A DNA stretch of 64,000 nt from a bacterium. GTDB lineage: Bacteria; Patescibacteriota; Minisyncoccia; Phycocordibacterales; UBA1006. Of this stretch, positions 17,712 to 26,597 are shown piece by piece (the first letter of the stretch is position 1; the number at the start of each line of letters is the position of its first letter). The stretch is from positions 239,396 to 303,395 of the forward strand of contig JAUIMI010000002.1 of assembly GCA_030433255.1 (NCBI GenBank). Direction: 5' to 3'. Both the position numbers and the translations under genes were made by a program. The notes under the pieces were generated by a model, which made no database searches, had not been told where the DNA came from, and worked only from the letters and a program-made list of their open reading frames with translations.

Positions 17712-18483
17712 AAAAAGAAAAAACAAAAAACGATGGTACGGAGTAATTGTTGTTTTTTTAGGTCTCGCGCTTTTTACTCCTGTATATTCTTGGATGTTTA
17801 GTATCTTTGAAAAACCACTTTTGCGTTCATGGGAAAACAAAAATCAATTTTTTGATGGTACTGAAAATTTTTTTGAATCTTTCTATGGTAAAACAAAATT
17901 AATTCAAAAAAATAAAGAACTAGAAGAAGAAATTGCTCGATTGGAAGTTGATAATTTACGAACTCAATATTTATCACGTGAGCTTGAAAAAACAACTGGT
18001 ATTCTTTCACAAGAAGAGATGCTTAGTGCTCGCGTACTTTCACGAGGGGTGCTTGGCTCCCAAGATTCTTTTGTTGTAGATCAGGGTTCTCAACATGGTG
18101 TTGTAGTGGGAGATCACGTGTATACATATAATAATATTGCAATCGGTCTTGTTTCACAGGTATATGCTACAAGTTCACAAGTGATACTCTTTTCAGACGT
18201 TGATTCTGTGGTAGAAGGAATATTATTCCCTCATGAAGTAGAGCTTTCTATGAAAGGTCAGGGAAAGGGAGGATTTATTATACAAAGCCCGCGAGAAATT
18301 GATGTTACCTCAGGTGATATTCTATATAGCTTAGAACAACCCGGAAATATTATTGCTATTGTTCGAAATGTAACATTTGATCCTCGTGACCCATTTAAAC
18401 AAGTGTACCTATCGTATCCAGTTAATCTTAATGAGATTCAAACCGTAGGTATTAAAAAACAAACACCTAGCTCAATTGAGTAG
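17692..18483 (+). CDS. mreC: Rod-shape-determining protein MreC
   Basis: 263 aa. One N-terminal membrane helix (YGVIVVFLGLALFTPVYSWMF), a coiled-coil stretch rich in Glu/Leu (KNKELEEEIARLEVDNLRTQ), then two beta-barrel-like domains typical of MreC (VLSRGVLGSQDSFVVDQGS; GVVVGDHVYTYNNIAIGLV). It links the cytoplasmic MreB filament to wall-synthesis enzymes outside. The start overlaps mreB by 20 bases in another frame, so translation is probably coupled. No mreD or rodA follows; the terminator hairpin starts inside the last codons. Confidence 0.92.
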   Translation: MSYLYDKKRKNKKRWYGVIVVFLGLALFTPVYSWMFSIFEKPLLRSWENKNQFFDGTENFFESFYGKTKLIQKNKELEEEIARLEVDNLRTQYLSRELEKTTGILSQEEMLSARVLSRGVLGSQDSFVVDQGSQHGVVVGDHVYTYNNIAIGLVSQVYATSSQVILFSDVDSVVEGILFPHEVELSMKGQGKGGFIIQSPREIDVTSGDILYSLEQPGNIIAIVRNVTFDPRDPFKQVYLSYPVNLNEIQTVGIKKQTPSSIE

Positions 18484-18494
18484 GTGTTTTTATA
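18461..18494 (+). terminator. Terminator of proS-mreB-mreC
   Basis: AAACACCTA...TAGGTGTTT followed by T-rich sequence; the left arm lies in the last mreC codons. One of several terminators here with an AACACC/GGTGTT core. Confidence 0.85.
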
Positions 18495-18497
18495 TAA

Positions 18498-19034
18498 TTA
18501 TCGTAATAAATAAGATACAGAAAGAAGTTTTTTAGTAATATCAACTTCTTTTTTGACATCAATTCCTGGCGGGTGATAAAACTTATAAGGAATATTTTTT
18601 TTATTGAGATAATAAGATAAACGTAAGGCATGAGCATAATCATATCTTACTATTAAATTTTGCTTGTTCTTCTGTGTTTTTAAAGCAAGTTGTTGCAGCT
18701 CAGTATCTGGTAATTCTAGAAAATGACTAAATTTTTGTTCATAAGTAAAATGAGAATGTTTTTGAATTTCTCTGAGCACATACTCTTTTATCTGTTCAGA
18801 ATCCTTACTTTCCCAAATAGGAATTTGTAAATCAAAATTATTTTCTTTACATATTTTTTGAGCTGTTAGTAATACTTGATTTATAAATTTTGTTCGTTTT
18901 TTAGTGTATGCATAACTATAAAATTCTTGTATTTGGGGATTTTGGAATCTTTTATCGTCAGTTGCTTGTAATGTAAGATATTTACCTTGTTTAATATTAT
19001 TCCATTCAGCATCCTCTAAATCTTTTGTCATCAT
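18498..19034 (-). CDS. Hypothetical protein, 178 aa
   Basis: Not recognised. A soluble, charged, mostly helical protein with Gln/Lys-rich stretches and a C-terminal basic part (NIPYKFYHPPGIDVKKEVDITKKLL). No signal peptide or membrane helix. The start could be 19034 or the adjacent ATG at 19031. It is the second gene after a small lipoprotein-like frame (19056-19229), 21 bases away, so the two may form one unit. It is convergent with mreC and shares its terminator region. Confidence 0.6.
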   Translation of the reverse strand: MMTKDLEDAEWNNIKQGKYLTLQATDDKRFQNPQIQEFYSYAYTKKRTKFINQVLLTAQKICKENNFDLQIPIWESKDSEQIKEYVLREIQKHSHFTYEQKFSHFLELPDTELQQLALKTQKNKQNLIVRYDYAHALRLSYYLNKKNIPYKFYHPPGIDVKKEVDITKKLLSVSYLLR

Positions 19035-19055
19035 AGACTCATGGGTAAAAATTGT

Positions 19056-19229
19056 TTATTGTCTACTTTTTTCAAGATCTAATATTAAGCTTTTTGACTT
19101 TGATAAACCCCAAGATGCTGTATTACTTTTACCTGCAATAATATAAACAGTTGGAGTGAAGGTATCTGTATTTTTTTTATTACAACTAAAAATACAAAAA
19201 ATTAAAAAAAGAAAAGTATATTTTTTCAT
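19056..19229 (-). CDS. Small putative lipoprotein, 57 aa
   Basis: A short frame with a clear secretion signal: MKKYTFLFLIFCIFSC, where the Cys at position 16 follows a hydrophobic stretch and could be the lipidation site (box I-F-S-C, not a perfect lipobox). The mature part is about 40 residues, with Thr-rich and aromatic patches (TDTFTPTVYIIAGKSNTASW). It lies just upstream of the 178-aa gene on the same strand. The coding call rests on the signal peptide and the uninterrupted frame only. Confidence 0.5.
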   Translation of the reverse strand: MKKYTFLFLIFCIFSCNKKNTDTFTPTVYIIAGKSNTASWGLSKSKSLILDLEKSRQ

Positions 19230-19311
19230 ATATATAAAATTTTTTGTTTATTTAATTATTAATTTTATAAAATATTTGTCAAATATTTCTTTCATTTTAT
19301 AACTTCTCATA

Positions 19312-19317
19312 TATACT
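19312..19317 (+). promoter_or_regulatory. -10 box of tgt
   Basis: TATACT ends 7 nt before the tgt ATG at 19325; a leaderless transcript is predicted. Confidence 0.55.
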
Positions 19318-19321
19318 TTGA

Positions 19322-20524
<1,203 letters not shown>

Positions 20525-20525
20525 A

Positions 20526-20575
20526 ATCGAAGCATAAGAAAAAACACCATCTGGTGTTTTTTCTTATGCTTCGAT
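20526..20575. terminator. Very long bidirectional terminator between tgt and rpmA
   Basis: A perfect 24-bp inverted repeat (20526-20549 / 20552-20575) with only two unpaired bases between the arms. It contains the AACACC/GGTGTT core and overlaps the rpmA stop codon. It serves both convergent genes and is the longest perfect hairpin I found in the window. Confidence 0.9.
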
Positions 20576-20842
20576 AACTGAAACGATTTTCTTTACAACG
20601 GTATCTCCGTTAAAGTGTTTTTTACGTTTAGAACTGAATTTTACGATTCCGTCTTTCAGTGCAAATAGTGTGTGGTCTTTACCTACACCAACATTTGCTC
20701 CGGCCATAATTTTTGTTCCACGTTGTCGAACAATAATTGAACCAGTTTTTGCTGATTGTCCGTCAGCTAGTTTCGTTCCTAGATATTTAGGATTCGAATC
20801 TCGGAGGTTTTTTGCCGAACCACCGGCTTTCCTATGTGCCAT
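20564..20842 (-). CDS. rpmA: 50S ribosomal protein L27
   Basis: 92 aa. The N-terminus [21 protein letters not shown] is the canonical L27 tail that reaches the peptidyl-transferase centre; there is no cleavable N-terminal extension of the Firmicutes type. The core [29 protein letters not shown] is normal. It is separate from rplU (56532), with which it is usually cotranscribed in other bacteria. Transcribed alone, from a -10 box 10 nt upstream. Confidence 0.96.
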   Translation of the reverse strand: MAHRKAGGSAKNLRDSNPKYLGTKLADGQSAKTGSIIVRQRGTKIMAGANVGVGKDHTLFALKDGIVKFSSKRKKHFNGDTVVKKIVSVIEA

Positions 20843-20852
20843 AGTAGATTAT

Positions 20853-20860
20853 TGTATACT
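20853..20860. promoter_or_regulatory. Overlapping divergent -10 boxes (rpmA and the 124-aa gene)
   Basis: The same 8 bp reads TATACA on the minus strand (20853-20858, 10 nt before the rpmA ATG) and TATACT on the plus strand (20855-20860), so two opposing promoters may share one melting region. Confidence 0.4.
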
Positions 20861-20924
20861 GTAATTATTACGAAATAATAATGTTGAACATCATGAGTAA
20901 TGGATTCACAACATTCAGAGTAAC

Positions 20925-21299
20925 ATGCGGATTATAGACAAAGTACACAAAAAAATCAAGAACTTTGCAAACCATAAATGGTTTGATGAAATTTTACTAT
21001 TTACGGTGATTATGTTTATTGGATTAGGTAACTTTTCTTTGGGAATATTGTATGAACGCCAGCAATACAATAAACAAAATCCGATAGAGATACGATACAG
21101 TACACAAGCAGTGGAATTATGGGAACAATACCAAAATAGTAGTAATCAAAATAATAATTTCTTTGCATCAAAAAATGGTTCCGTTGTATATCCTATAAAT
21201 TGTTCTGCCGGGAACAGAATACTGGAAGAAAATAAAATATATTTTACAACAATAGATCAAGCACTTGAGGAGGGATATCGAGAGAGTACTTCGTGTTAA
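20925..21299 (+). CDS. Membrane-anchored protein with an Ada-like metal-binding tail, 124 aa
   Basis: One membrane helix (EILLFTVIMFIGLGNFSLGILY) is followed by a linker and a C-terminal module of about 45 residues (FFASKNGSVVYPINCSAGNR.., then ENKIYFTTIDQALEEGYRES..C). This layout (SKNG..Y, Cys, EENK-x-YF, A-x-x-x-GY, Cys) resembles the small cysteine-containing domain related to the Ada metal-binding fold that is often attached to membrane or nuclease proteins in CPR genomes. The two Cys (in NCSAG and at the C-terminus) would be ligands. Role unknown. The domain call is by eye. Confidence 0.6.
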   Translation: MRIIDKVHKKIKNFANHKWFDEILLFTVIMFIGLGNFSLGILYERQQYNKQNPIEIRYSTQAVELWEQYQNSSNQNNNFFASKNGSVVYPINCSAGNRILEENKIYFTTIDQALEEGYRESTSC

Positions 21300-21322
21300 T
21301 TTTTTATATATAAGCTTATAAA

Positions 21323-21604
21323 TTATAAAATTCTAAATTGCTCACCAAGGTTTTCTTTCAAAATAGTTACAATAACGTCAGGTGACACATCGTCATATAT
21401 TCTAAATTCTTGCTTATAACGTTTTCCTGTTACTGTTAGTAAATGACATCCTGTTTCAGATCGATGCTTTATGGTTACAATATGATCCCTACGACCTTTA
21501 ATGGGGATAATAATTCCGTAACTCGTTTCTGAAATTCCATACTTTTTAAGAACTTTTTTAATCTTTTTTACTGGCTCAATTGCTGTGGTTTTGTTACCCT
21601 TCAT
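21323..21604 (-). CDS. Hypothetical protein, 93 aa
   Basis: Not recognised. A small basic protein (MKGNKTTAIEPVKKIKKVLKKYG...) with alternating beta-like segments (GIIIPIKGRRDHIVTIKH, GCHLLTVTGKRY) and no membrane helix. It might bind nucleic acid from its charge, but no known motif is visible. It is convergent with the 124-aa gene with only 23 bases between the stops, and divergent from the small gene at 21697. Confidence 0.55.
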   Translation of the reverse strand: MKGNKTTAIEPVKKIKKVLKKYGISETSYGIIIPIKGRRDHIVTIKHRSETGCHLLTVTGKRYKQEFRIYDDVSPDVIVTILKENLGEQFRIL

Positions 21605-21622
21605 GACCCTAATGTAGCATAT

Positions 21623-21650
21623 TTGACATAGATTTTGGTTTTGTTAGGAT
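21623..21650 (+). promoter_or_regulatory. Promoter of the small gene at 21697
   Basis: A perfect -35 TTGACA (21623-21628), 16-bp spacer and -10 TAGGAT (21645-21650). Together with the downstream terminator this marks a short transcript of about 250 nt. Confidence 0.6.
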
Positions 21651-21696
21651 ACACAACTCACATATAGTTCTTTTAATTTAATATTTAATTTAAGCA

Positions 21697-21846
21697 ATGA
21701 AAAACACCATTTCACAATCAACCAGACCAGCTACTTCAGGAGTAGTAAATTTTTTCAACGTTTTCCAACGCAAACACCATTGTGTTGGAGGACAACCATT
21801 ACGTAATGTTACACGTAGGCGAATGAGGCGTTTTTCTCAGTTTTAA
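21697..21846 (+). CDS. Small basic protein, 49 aa
   Basis: A short frame, MKNTISQSTRPATSGVVNFF..., ending in an Arg-rich tail (RNVTRRRMRRFSQF). It has one Cys and a His-His pair. It lies inside its own transcript, with a TTGACA promoter 45 bases upstream and a perfect 10-bp terminator 33 bases downstream, which makes coding or at least transcription likely. The basic tail suggests RNA or ribosome contact, but that is inference. The transcript could instead be a small RNA. Not recognised. Confidence 0.5.
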   Translation: MKNTISQSTRPATSGVVNFFNVFQRKHHCVGGQPLRNVTRRRMRRFSQF

Positions 21847-21879
21847 ATTATGTATGTTCTGTATTACAGAATATGTAAC

Positions 21880-21908
21880 AACCAAGGTAGTTTTACCTTG
21901 GTTTTTTA
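21880..21908 (+). terminator. Terminator of the small gene
   Basis: AACCAAGGTA-GTTT-TACCTTGGTT, a perfect 10-bp stem followed by TTTT. Confidence 0.85.
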
Positions 21909-21929
21909 ATGTTATTTTTTTATACATGA

Positions 21930-21935
21930 TATAGT
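21930..21935 (+). promoter_or_regulatory. -10 box of uvrB
   Basis: TATAGT ends 8 nt before the uvrB ATG at 21944; a leaderless transcript is predicted. No LexA-type box is evident. Confidence 0.5.
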
Positions 21936-21943
21936 ATGAGAAT

Positions 21944-23971
21944 ATGTCATCGTTTAATCTCCAATCTGAATATAAACCCGCAGGTGATCAACCTAAAGCC
22001 ATCGAGACGCTCGTTGCGGGACTACAGAGTAATCAACAAAAACAAACACTTCTTGGAGTTACTGGTTCAGGGAAAACATTTACCATGGCAAATGTTATTC
22101 AAGAGATTCAAAAACCAACATTAGTCATTGCTCATAACAAAACTCTTGCTGCGCAATTAGCCCAAGAGTTTAAGGAATTTTTTCCAGATGCTGCGGTACA
22201 TTATTTCGTTTCCTACTATGACTACTATCAACCAGAAGCATATGTGACTGCCAGTGATACCTATATTGAAAAAGATGCTCAAATTAATGATGAAATCGAT
22301 CGTCTACGTCACGCCACAACACAATCATTGCTGTCACGTGATGATGTGATTATTGTTGCTTCAGTTTCGTGTATTTATGGACTTGGTTCACCACAAGAGT
22401 ACCTTGATAAAAATCTACTTATCACTGTTGGGGAAAAAAGGTCAAAGACCGATATTATGCGTAAACTTGTTGATATTCATTTTGAACGTACTACTGCAGA
22501 TGTAACACCTGGTTCATTTCGTTCGGTAGGGAATTCTATCGATATCATGCCGACCGATTCTGATAAAATTATGTACAGTATTGATATTGTTGGCGGTACG
22601 ATTGATATGATTCGAGCAACTAATCCTGTTTCGGGTGTTATTGTAGAAGATATGGAAAGTGCATTAATTTTCCCAGCAAAACACTTTTTAACTAACGGAG
22701 AGAAAAAAGACCGCGCACTACAATTAATCAAAGACGAACTCACTCATTCTTTAAAAGAATTTGAAGATGCAAATAAGTACCTTGAACATGACAGGTTAAA
22801 ACGTCGAACAGAATATGACATAGCAATGATTCGTGAGGTTGGGTATTGTTCTGGTATTGAAAATTACTCACGACATCTTTCAGGGAAGGGAGAAGGAGAA
22901 GCTCCTGACACCTTATTGTCATACTTTCCACATGACGAGCACGGTAATCCTGAATTTCTTACTATTATTGATGAATCTCACGTAACGATTCCTCAAATTC
23001 GTGCTATGTATCGTGGTGATCAAGCACGAAAAGAAAACCTTGTTACGCACGGTTTTCGCTTACCAAGCGCCAAAGACAATCGACCGCTACGGTTTGAAGA
23101 ATTCGAAGAACGTGTCGGACAACAAATCTATGTTTCAGCTACACCGTCAGATTATGAACGAGAAGCTTCAGAGACCATTGTGGAACAGATTATTCGACCA
23201 ACCGGTCTACTCGATCCAATTATCGAACAACGTGGTGTAAAAGCGAATACAGAAAGTCGTTACCAAGGACAAATCCAAGATTTCATTGCTGCAGCAGAAC
23301 AAGACATCGCTAAGGGTGGACGTGTATTAGCAACAACTCTGACCAAGAAAATGGCAGAAGACCTATCGTCATACCTCAAAGATAAAGATATCAAGGCAGA
23401 GTACCTACACAGTGACGTAAAGACAATGGATAGGATTAAAATTATTAGTGATTTTCGTCGTGGTGAATTCGATATTTTAATTGGGGTCAATTTACTACGT
23501 GAAGGTCTTGATATGCCAGAGGTAACATTGATTGGAATTCTTGATGCAGATAAGGCTGGATTTCTGCGTTCTGAAACATCATTAATACAAACCATTGGAC
23601 GTGCCGCACGAAATGATAGAGGTCGCGTGATTGTTTATGCAGATGAAATGACCGACGCGCTAGAAGCTGCTATTAATGAAACACATCGTCGTCGTGAATT
23701 ACAAGAAGCATATAACAAAGAGCATGGGATTACTCCAAAAACTATCCAAAAAACTATTCACGATATTACCGAAAAAATGCAATCAGAACATGTGCAAACC
23801 GTTATATCTGAACTTGAAACAGATATCGCTGCGTTTTCTGGAAACATTAAAAAATTGATTAAATACAAGAAACGAGCCATGAATGATGCGGTTTCTGAAC
23901 TTGATTTTGAACGCGCTGCTATTGTACGTGATCAAATCATTGAATTAGAAGGACGTTCATTAGAAAAATAA
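21944..23971 (+). CDS. uvrB: Excinuclease ABC subunit B
   Basis: Damage-verification helicase of nucleotide excision repair, 675 aa, full length. Walker A GVTGSGKTFT, the beta-hairpin segment FVSYYDYYQPEAY that grips the damaged strand, helicase motifs ATLTKKMAEDL and QTIGRAARN, and the C-terminal UVR motif (ELDFERAAIVRDQIIELE) that recruits UvrC are all present. uvrA is 2.7 kb downstream in its own unit; uvrC is not in the window. It stands alone, between the small-gene terminator and its own terminator. Confidence 0.97.
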   Translation: MSSFNLQSEYKPAGDQPKAIETLVAGLQSNQQKQTLLGVTGSGKTFTMANVIQEIQKPTLVIAHNKTLAAQLAQEFKEFFPDAAVHYFVSYYDYYQPEAYVTASDTYIEKDAQINDEIDRLRHATTQSLLSRDDVIIVASVSCIYGLGSPQEYLDKNLLITVGEKRSKTDIMRKLVDIHFERTTADVTPGSFRSVGNSIDIMPTDSDKIMYSIDIVGGTIDMIRATNPVSGVIVEDMESALIFPAKHFLTNGEKKDRALQLIKDELTHSLKEFEDANKYLEHDRLKRRTEYDIAMIREVGYCSGIENYSRHLSGKGEGEAPDTLLSYFPHDEHGNPEFLTIIDESHVTIPQIRAMYRGDQARKENLVTHGFRLPSAKDNRPLRFEEFEERVGQQIYVSATPSDYEREASETIVEQIIRPTGLLDPIIEQRGVKANTESRYQGQIQDFIAAAEQDIAKGGRVLATTLTKKMAEDLSSYLKDKDIKAEYLHSDVKTMDRIKIISDFRRGEFDILIGVNLLREGLDMPEVTLIGILDADKAGFLRSETSLIQTIGRAARNDRGRVIVYADEMTDALEAAINETHRRRELQEAYNKEHGITPKTIQKTIHDITEKMQSEHVQTVISELETDIAAFSGNIKKLIKYKKRAMNDAVSELDFERAAIVRDQIIELEGRSLEK

Positions 23972-24000
23972 AACCATCAATATATTATTGATGGTTTTTT
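23969..24000. terminator. Terminator after uvrB, also serving the convergent gene
   Basis: AAACCATCAATA-TAT-TATTGATGGTTT followed by TTTT, a perfect 12-bp stem. Confidence 0.9.
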
Positions 24001-24305
24001 GATAGGTATATTAATTTTTCTTTGAGAAATGTCTTGTGTGCATCATTAATTGTATCAGCAACAACAACAGCATCACGATTTTTATAATCGATAAATTCTA
24101 GTTCCACAAGGTATTCTTTTTCTAAATCATAAGGGCAATGAGCCTCAAAATCTATATAGTATTCGCACACACTTGGGTGGATTTTTACAAACTCTTTTTT
24201 CTTGGTTTTTCTATGAGAAGAAGAGATAGCAAAAAATACCATAATTACAATCCAAATACCTAAAAGTTGTAGAATTTGTTTATCTGTTTTGGAAAGGTTT
24301 TTCAT
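23985..24305 (-). CDS. Hypothetical membrane-anchored protein, 106 aa
   Basis: Not recognised. One N-terminal membrane helix (LGIWIVIMVFFAISS) is followed by a small extracytoplasmic or cytoplasmic domain of about 75 residues with two Cys (SVCEYYIDFEAHCPYD) that could form a disulfide. The stop lies inside the shared terminator with uvrB. Upstream (24306-24509) is a very AT-rich stretch of about 200 bases with no feature other than the promoter of the next gene. Confidence 0.55.
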   Translation of the reverse strand: MKNLSKTDKQILQLLGIWIVIMVFFAISSSHRKTKKKEFVKIHPSVCEYYIDFEAHCPYDLEKEYLVELEFIDYKNRDAVVVADTINDAHKTFLKEKLIYLSKNHQ

Positions 24306-24497
24306 TATTTTATTTTTTTATATTTTATTTAATTTTTACATGTATATATTTTAAGTCAATATTTGGTGTAGAAAATAAACTGCATAAAGCACTCTTTTTT
24401 GTTAAAATTTAATTATATAGCATCAATTTTTTTAATTTTGAGAAACTTATTTTATTTCTTAGAAATTTTGTTTTTTATTATAATTATTGATTTTTAG

Positions 24498-24503
24498 TAT
24501 AAG
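24498..24503 (+). promoter_or_regulatory. -10 box of the DpnI-like gene
   Basis: TATAAG ends 6 nt before the ATG at 24510; leaderless. No -35 box is seen. Confidence 0.45.
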
Positions 24504-24509
24504 AGCATA

Positions 24510-25277
24510 ATGAAAAATTTTTTAGATAAAGAAATAACAAAAAAATATAAAAATAATTCTCAAAAAATTCGAATAATGTCAGAAATTTGGACAGAAAAAA
24601 ATATTTTTTGTCCAAATTGTGGGAGTAGGATACTAAATTACGAGAATAATAAACCTGTTGCAGATTTTTACTGTGAAAAATGTTCAGAACAATTTGAGCT
24701 GAAATCAAAGAAAGAGAAGGTTAATAAAAAAATTCCTGCCGGAGCATATTCAAAAATGATTGAGAGGTTAAGTTTTTCTGAGAAGCCAAATTTCTTTTTT
24801 ATGATATATGTAAATGAAAATTATCTTATTAATGATTTTTTTGTTGTTCCAAAGTATTTTTTTACTCCAAGTATTATTGAAAAAAGAAAACCACTTTCTG
24901 TAAATGCAAAAAGAGCAGGTTGGGTTGGTTCGAATATCTTATTTTCACGGATTCCAAATTTTGGGAAAATTTATTATATAAAAAATGGAAAAGAATTTTT
25001 GAAAAAGGATATTTTGGAAAAATGGAAAAAAACACTTTTTCTTAAAGAAATTAAAAAAGATAATTTAAAAGGTTGGATTTTAGATATTATGAATTGTATA
25101 GAATCATTAAATAAAAAAGACTTTAAACTCTCTGAAATATATGCTTTTGAAAAAATTTTAAGTATTTTACATCCTGAAAATAAAAATATAAAAGCTAAAA
25201 TTCGTCAGCAGTTACAATTTTTAAGAGATAAAGGGTATATAGAATTCCTAGAAAAAGGAAAATATAGATTAAAATAA
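24510..25277 (+). CDS. DpnI-family methylation-dependent restriction endonuclease
   Basis: Strong full-length similarity (255 aa) to DpnI of Streptococcus pneumoniae, which cuts GATC only when the adenine is methylated. The PD-(D/E)xK site is intact: Asp52 in PVADFY, then Glu63 and Lys65 in FELKSK. The zinc-binding Cys pairs (34/37 and 55/58) frame it. The methyl-adenine-contacting region RAGWVG keeps the Trp (138). The C-terminal winged helix (KIRQQLQFLRDKGYIEFLEKGKYR) that also reads GmATC is present. No Dam-like methylase is in the window, as expected for a type IIM enzyme. The region is more AT-rich than its neighbours and stands between housekeeping genes, suggesting transfer. Likely role: cleaving Dam-methylated incoming phage or host DNA. 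Confidence 0.93.
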   Translation: MKNFLDKEITKKYKNNSQKIRIMSEIWTEKNIFCPNCGSRILNYENNKPVADFYCEKCSEQFELKSKKEKVNKKIPAGAYSKMIERLSFSEKPNFFFMIYVNENYLINDFFVVPKYFFTPSIIEKRKPLSVNAKRAGWVGSNILFSRIPNFGKIYYIKNGKEFLKKDILEKWKKTLFLKEIKKDNLKGWILDIMNCIESLNKKDFKLSEIYAFEKILSILHPENKNIKAKIRQQLQFLRDKGYIEFLEKGKYRLK

Positions 25278-25314
25278 ACTTGATCTATTTTTCTTTTTGA
25301 TCAATCATTTAGTT

Positions 25315-25494
25315 ATGGACAAAAAACATAGATGTAAAAAATTTTATGCAACCGAAGAATACTTCTTAAAAGGAGAATTACTTAATAATGTTTTATATCT
25401 AAAAACAACTGGAGATAGTAATGGAATTGAGGATATTAGATGTTTTGAATGTAATAAGGAAATTACTCATAACTTTAGAATAGAATTATGTTAA
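25315..25494 (+). CDS. Small cysteine-containing protein next to the DpnI gene, 59 aa
   Basis: Starts MDKKHRCKKFYATEEYF and has a CxxC pair in RCFECNKEI plus Cys near both ends, so a small zinc ribbon is possible. Not recognised; I cannot show that it matches DpnD, the companion gene in the pneumococcal DpnI cassette. I start it at the ATG 25315 rather than the in-frame TTG at 25297. It lies 37 bases after the DpnI-like gene, and the gap holds two GATC sequences in a TGATC...GATCA arrangement. Both genes end at the terminator shared with metK. Confidence 0.5.
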   Translation: MDKKHRCKKFYATEEYFLKGELLNNVLYLKTTGDSNGIEDIRCFECNKEITHNFRIELC

Positions 25495-25495
25495 T

Positions 25496-25530
25496 AAAAC
25501 AAAAACACCTAATTGGTGTTTTTGTTTTGG
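25496..25530. terminator. Bidirectional terminator between the DpnI unit and metK
   Basis: A perfect 14-bp stem (25496-25509 / 25515-25528) with a 5-nt loop and the AACACC/GGTGTT core. It overlaps the metK stop codon. Confidence 0.9.
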
Positions 25531-26444
25531 ATAAATTTTTTAATTCCATCCATAGCACAATCCCGCTCTAAAATTTCAGTTGGTAGGCTATCTATGTAGG
25601 CAATTTTTTGAATTGGATATGCAACACCTATGGCGTAGGCGAGCTCGACGCGTACTTCTTTTGCATTGTGTTTTTGTAGTAGTTGTTGAGCGATATATTG
25701 TGCATATTTGGCTCCACTGCGATCAACCTTGGTCCAATCTTTACCCGAGAATGCACCGCCACCAACAGGAACGCGTGGCCCATACTGATCAATGACAATT
25801 TTACGACCAGTTAATCCTGCATCAGCTTCGAATCCACCAATATGCCATTCTCCGGCTGGGTTAATAAGTAATATTACTTCATCAATATTTGTTTGTTTAT
25901 CTTGCAACCAATGAATAACATCTTTAGTTAGTTGTGTTGTTTGTGTTCCTTGGAAGCTTGCGACAACATGGGTAATGTCATGTTTATGATTGACGGTTAT
26001 TTGAGTTTTTCCATCAACAGGATATTTTTTATATAAATAATTACATAATGATTTTGCGAGATAAAACTCTTGTGGAATCATTTCTTTGTTATGATTACAT
26101 GCATAGCCAATGACAATTCCTTGGTCTCCTGCACCACCTGTATCGACTCCTTGGGCTATTTCGGATGATTGCTGAGCAATATGTACCGTCACATCATAAC
26201 TATTAATACCAGTAACATCAGCAACCATTTGCTCATATTCTGATTGGTTTATTTTTCCTGTGCTGGTAACTTCACCAACAATAAATACCTTTCCATGTCC
26301 ACCTAATGTTTCGATTGCAACGCGACTATTTGGGTCTTGAGTAATAAATGCTTCTAAAATTGTGTCAGAAATACGATCACACATTTTGTCAGGGTGTTTT
26401 GGTGATACGTATTCTGCGGTGAATAATTGAATGTTCTTTTTCAT
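25509..26444 (-). CDS. metK: S-adenosylmethionine synthetase, shortened
   Basis: Makes SAM from methionine and ATP. The signatures are clear: HPDKMCDRISD near the N-terminus, GAGDQGIVIGYA in the middle, and GGGAFSGKDWTKVDRSGA at the glycine-rich loop. At 311 aa it is much shorter than E. coli MetK (384 aa); the loss is spread over internal loops and the C-terminus rather than one break, and the frame is clean. EGHPDK of other MetK proteins reads PKHPDK here, keeping the catalytic His. It is controlled by the SAM-type riboswitch directly upstream, and is divergent from uvrA. Confidence 0.94.
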   Translation of the reverse strand: MKKNIQLFTAEYVSPKHPDKMCDRISDTILEAFITQDPNSRVAIETLGGHGKVFIVGEVTSTGKINQSEYEQMVADVTGINSYDVTVHIAQQSSEIAQGVDTGGAGDQGIVIGYACNHNKEMIPQEFYLAKSLCNYLYKKYPVDGKTQITVNHKHDITHVVASFQGTQTTQLTKDVIHWLQDKQTNIDEVILLINPAGEWHIGGFEADAGLTGRKIVIDQYGPRVPVGGGAFSGKDWTKVDRSGAKYAQYIAQQLLQKHNAKEVRVELAYAIGVAYPIQKIAYIDSLPTEILERDCAMDGIKKFIQNKNTN

Positions 26445-26479
26445 AAAAATAAAAGTATATTAATTGAATAATATACTTT
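26445..26479 (-). promoter_or_regulatory. Expression-platform hairpin of the metK riboswitch
   Basis: On the minus strand, AAAGTATATTA-N6-TAATATACTTT forms a perfect 11-bp hairpin (26452-26479) followed by TATTTTT running into the metK start codon. Its 5' arm overlaps the 3' strand of riboswitch helix P1 by 4 nt (26476-26479), so the two folds compete. It could terminate transcription or hide the start codon. Confidence 0.6.
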
Positions 26480-26590
26480 CATCGATATCTCTGAGTTGTG
26501 GTCATCAGCTGTAAATGGAGCACCTTGTGATTTCTCATAGGTTGCTGGTAGGTCACAGAGTTACATCTCTCGCTACACTCTCGATGAAAG
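26476..26590 (-). promoter_or_regulatory. SAM-I-type (S-box) riboswitch
   Basis: Aptamer on the minus strand upstream of metK. P1 is a perfect 10-bp helix joining both ends (26476-26485 with 26581-26590). Read 5' to 3' it has the S-box core: CTACCAGCAACC, then AAGGTGCTCC, then CAGC, and the closing AGAGAT before P1. GTAG pairs with CTAC for P2, and ACCT with AGGT for P3. The gene it precedes is SAM synthetase, the expected target: SAM binding should lower metK expression. SAM-I and SAM-IV share this core, so the subclass is less certain than the ligand. Confidence 0.85.
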
Positions 26591-26597
26591 TAATTAG

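Noticed and set aside
20526..20575. Transposon end or attachment site from the 24-bp inverted repeat
   Set aside because: It sits exactly between two convergent genes, overlaps a stop codon, and has the same core and T-runs as the other terminators; no transposase or target duplication is seen.
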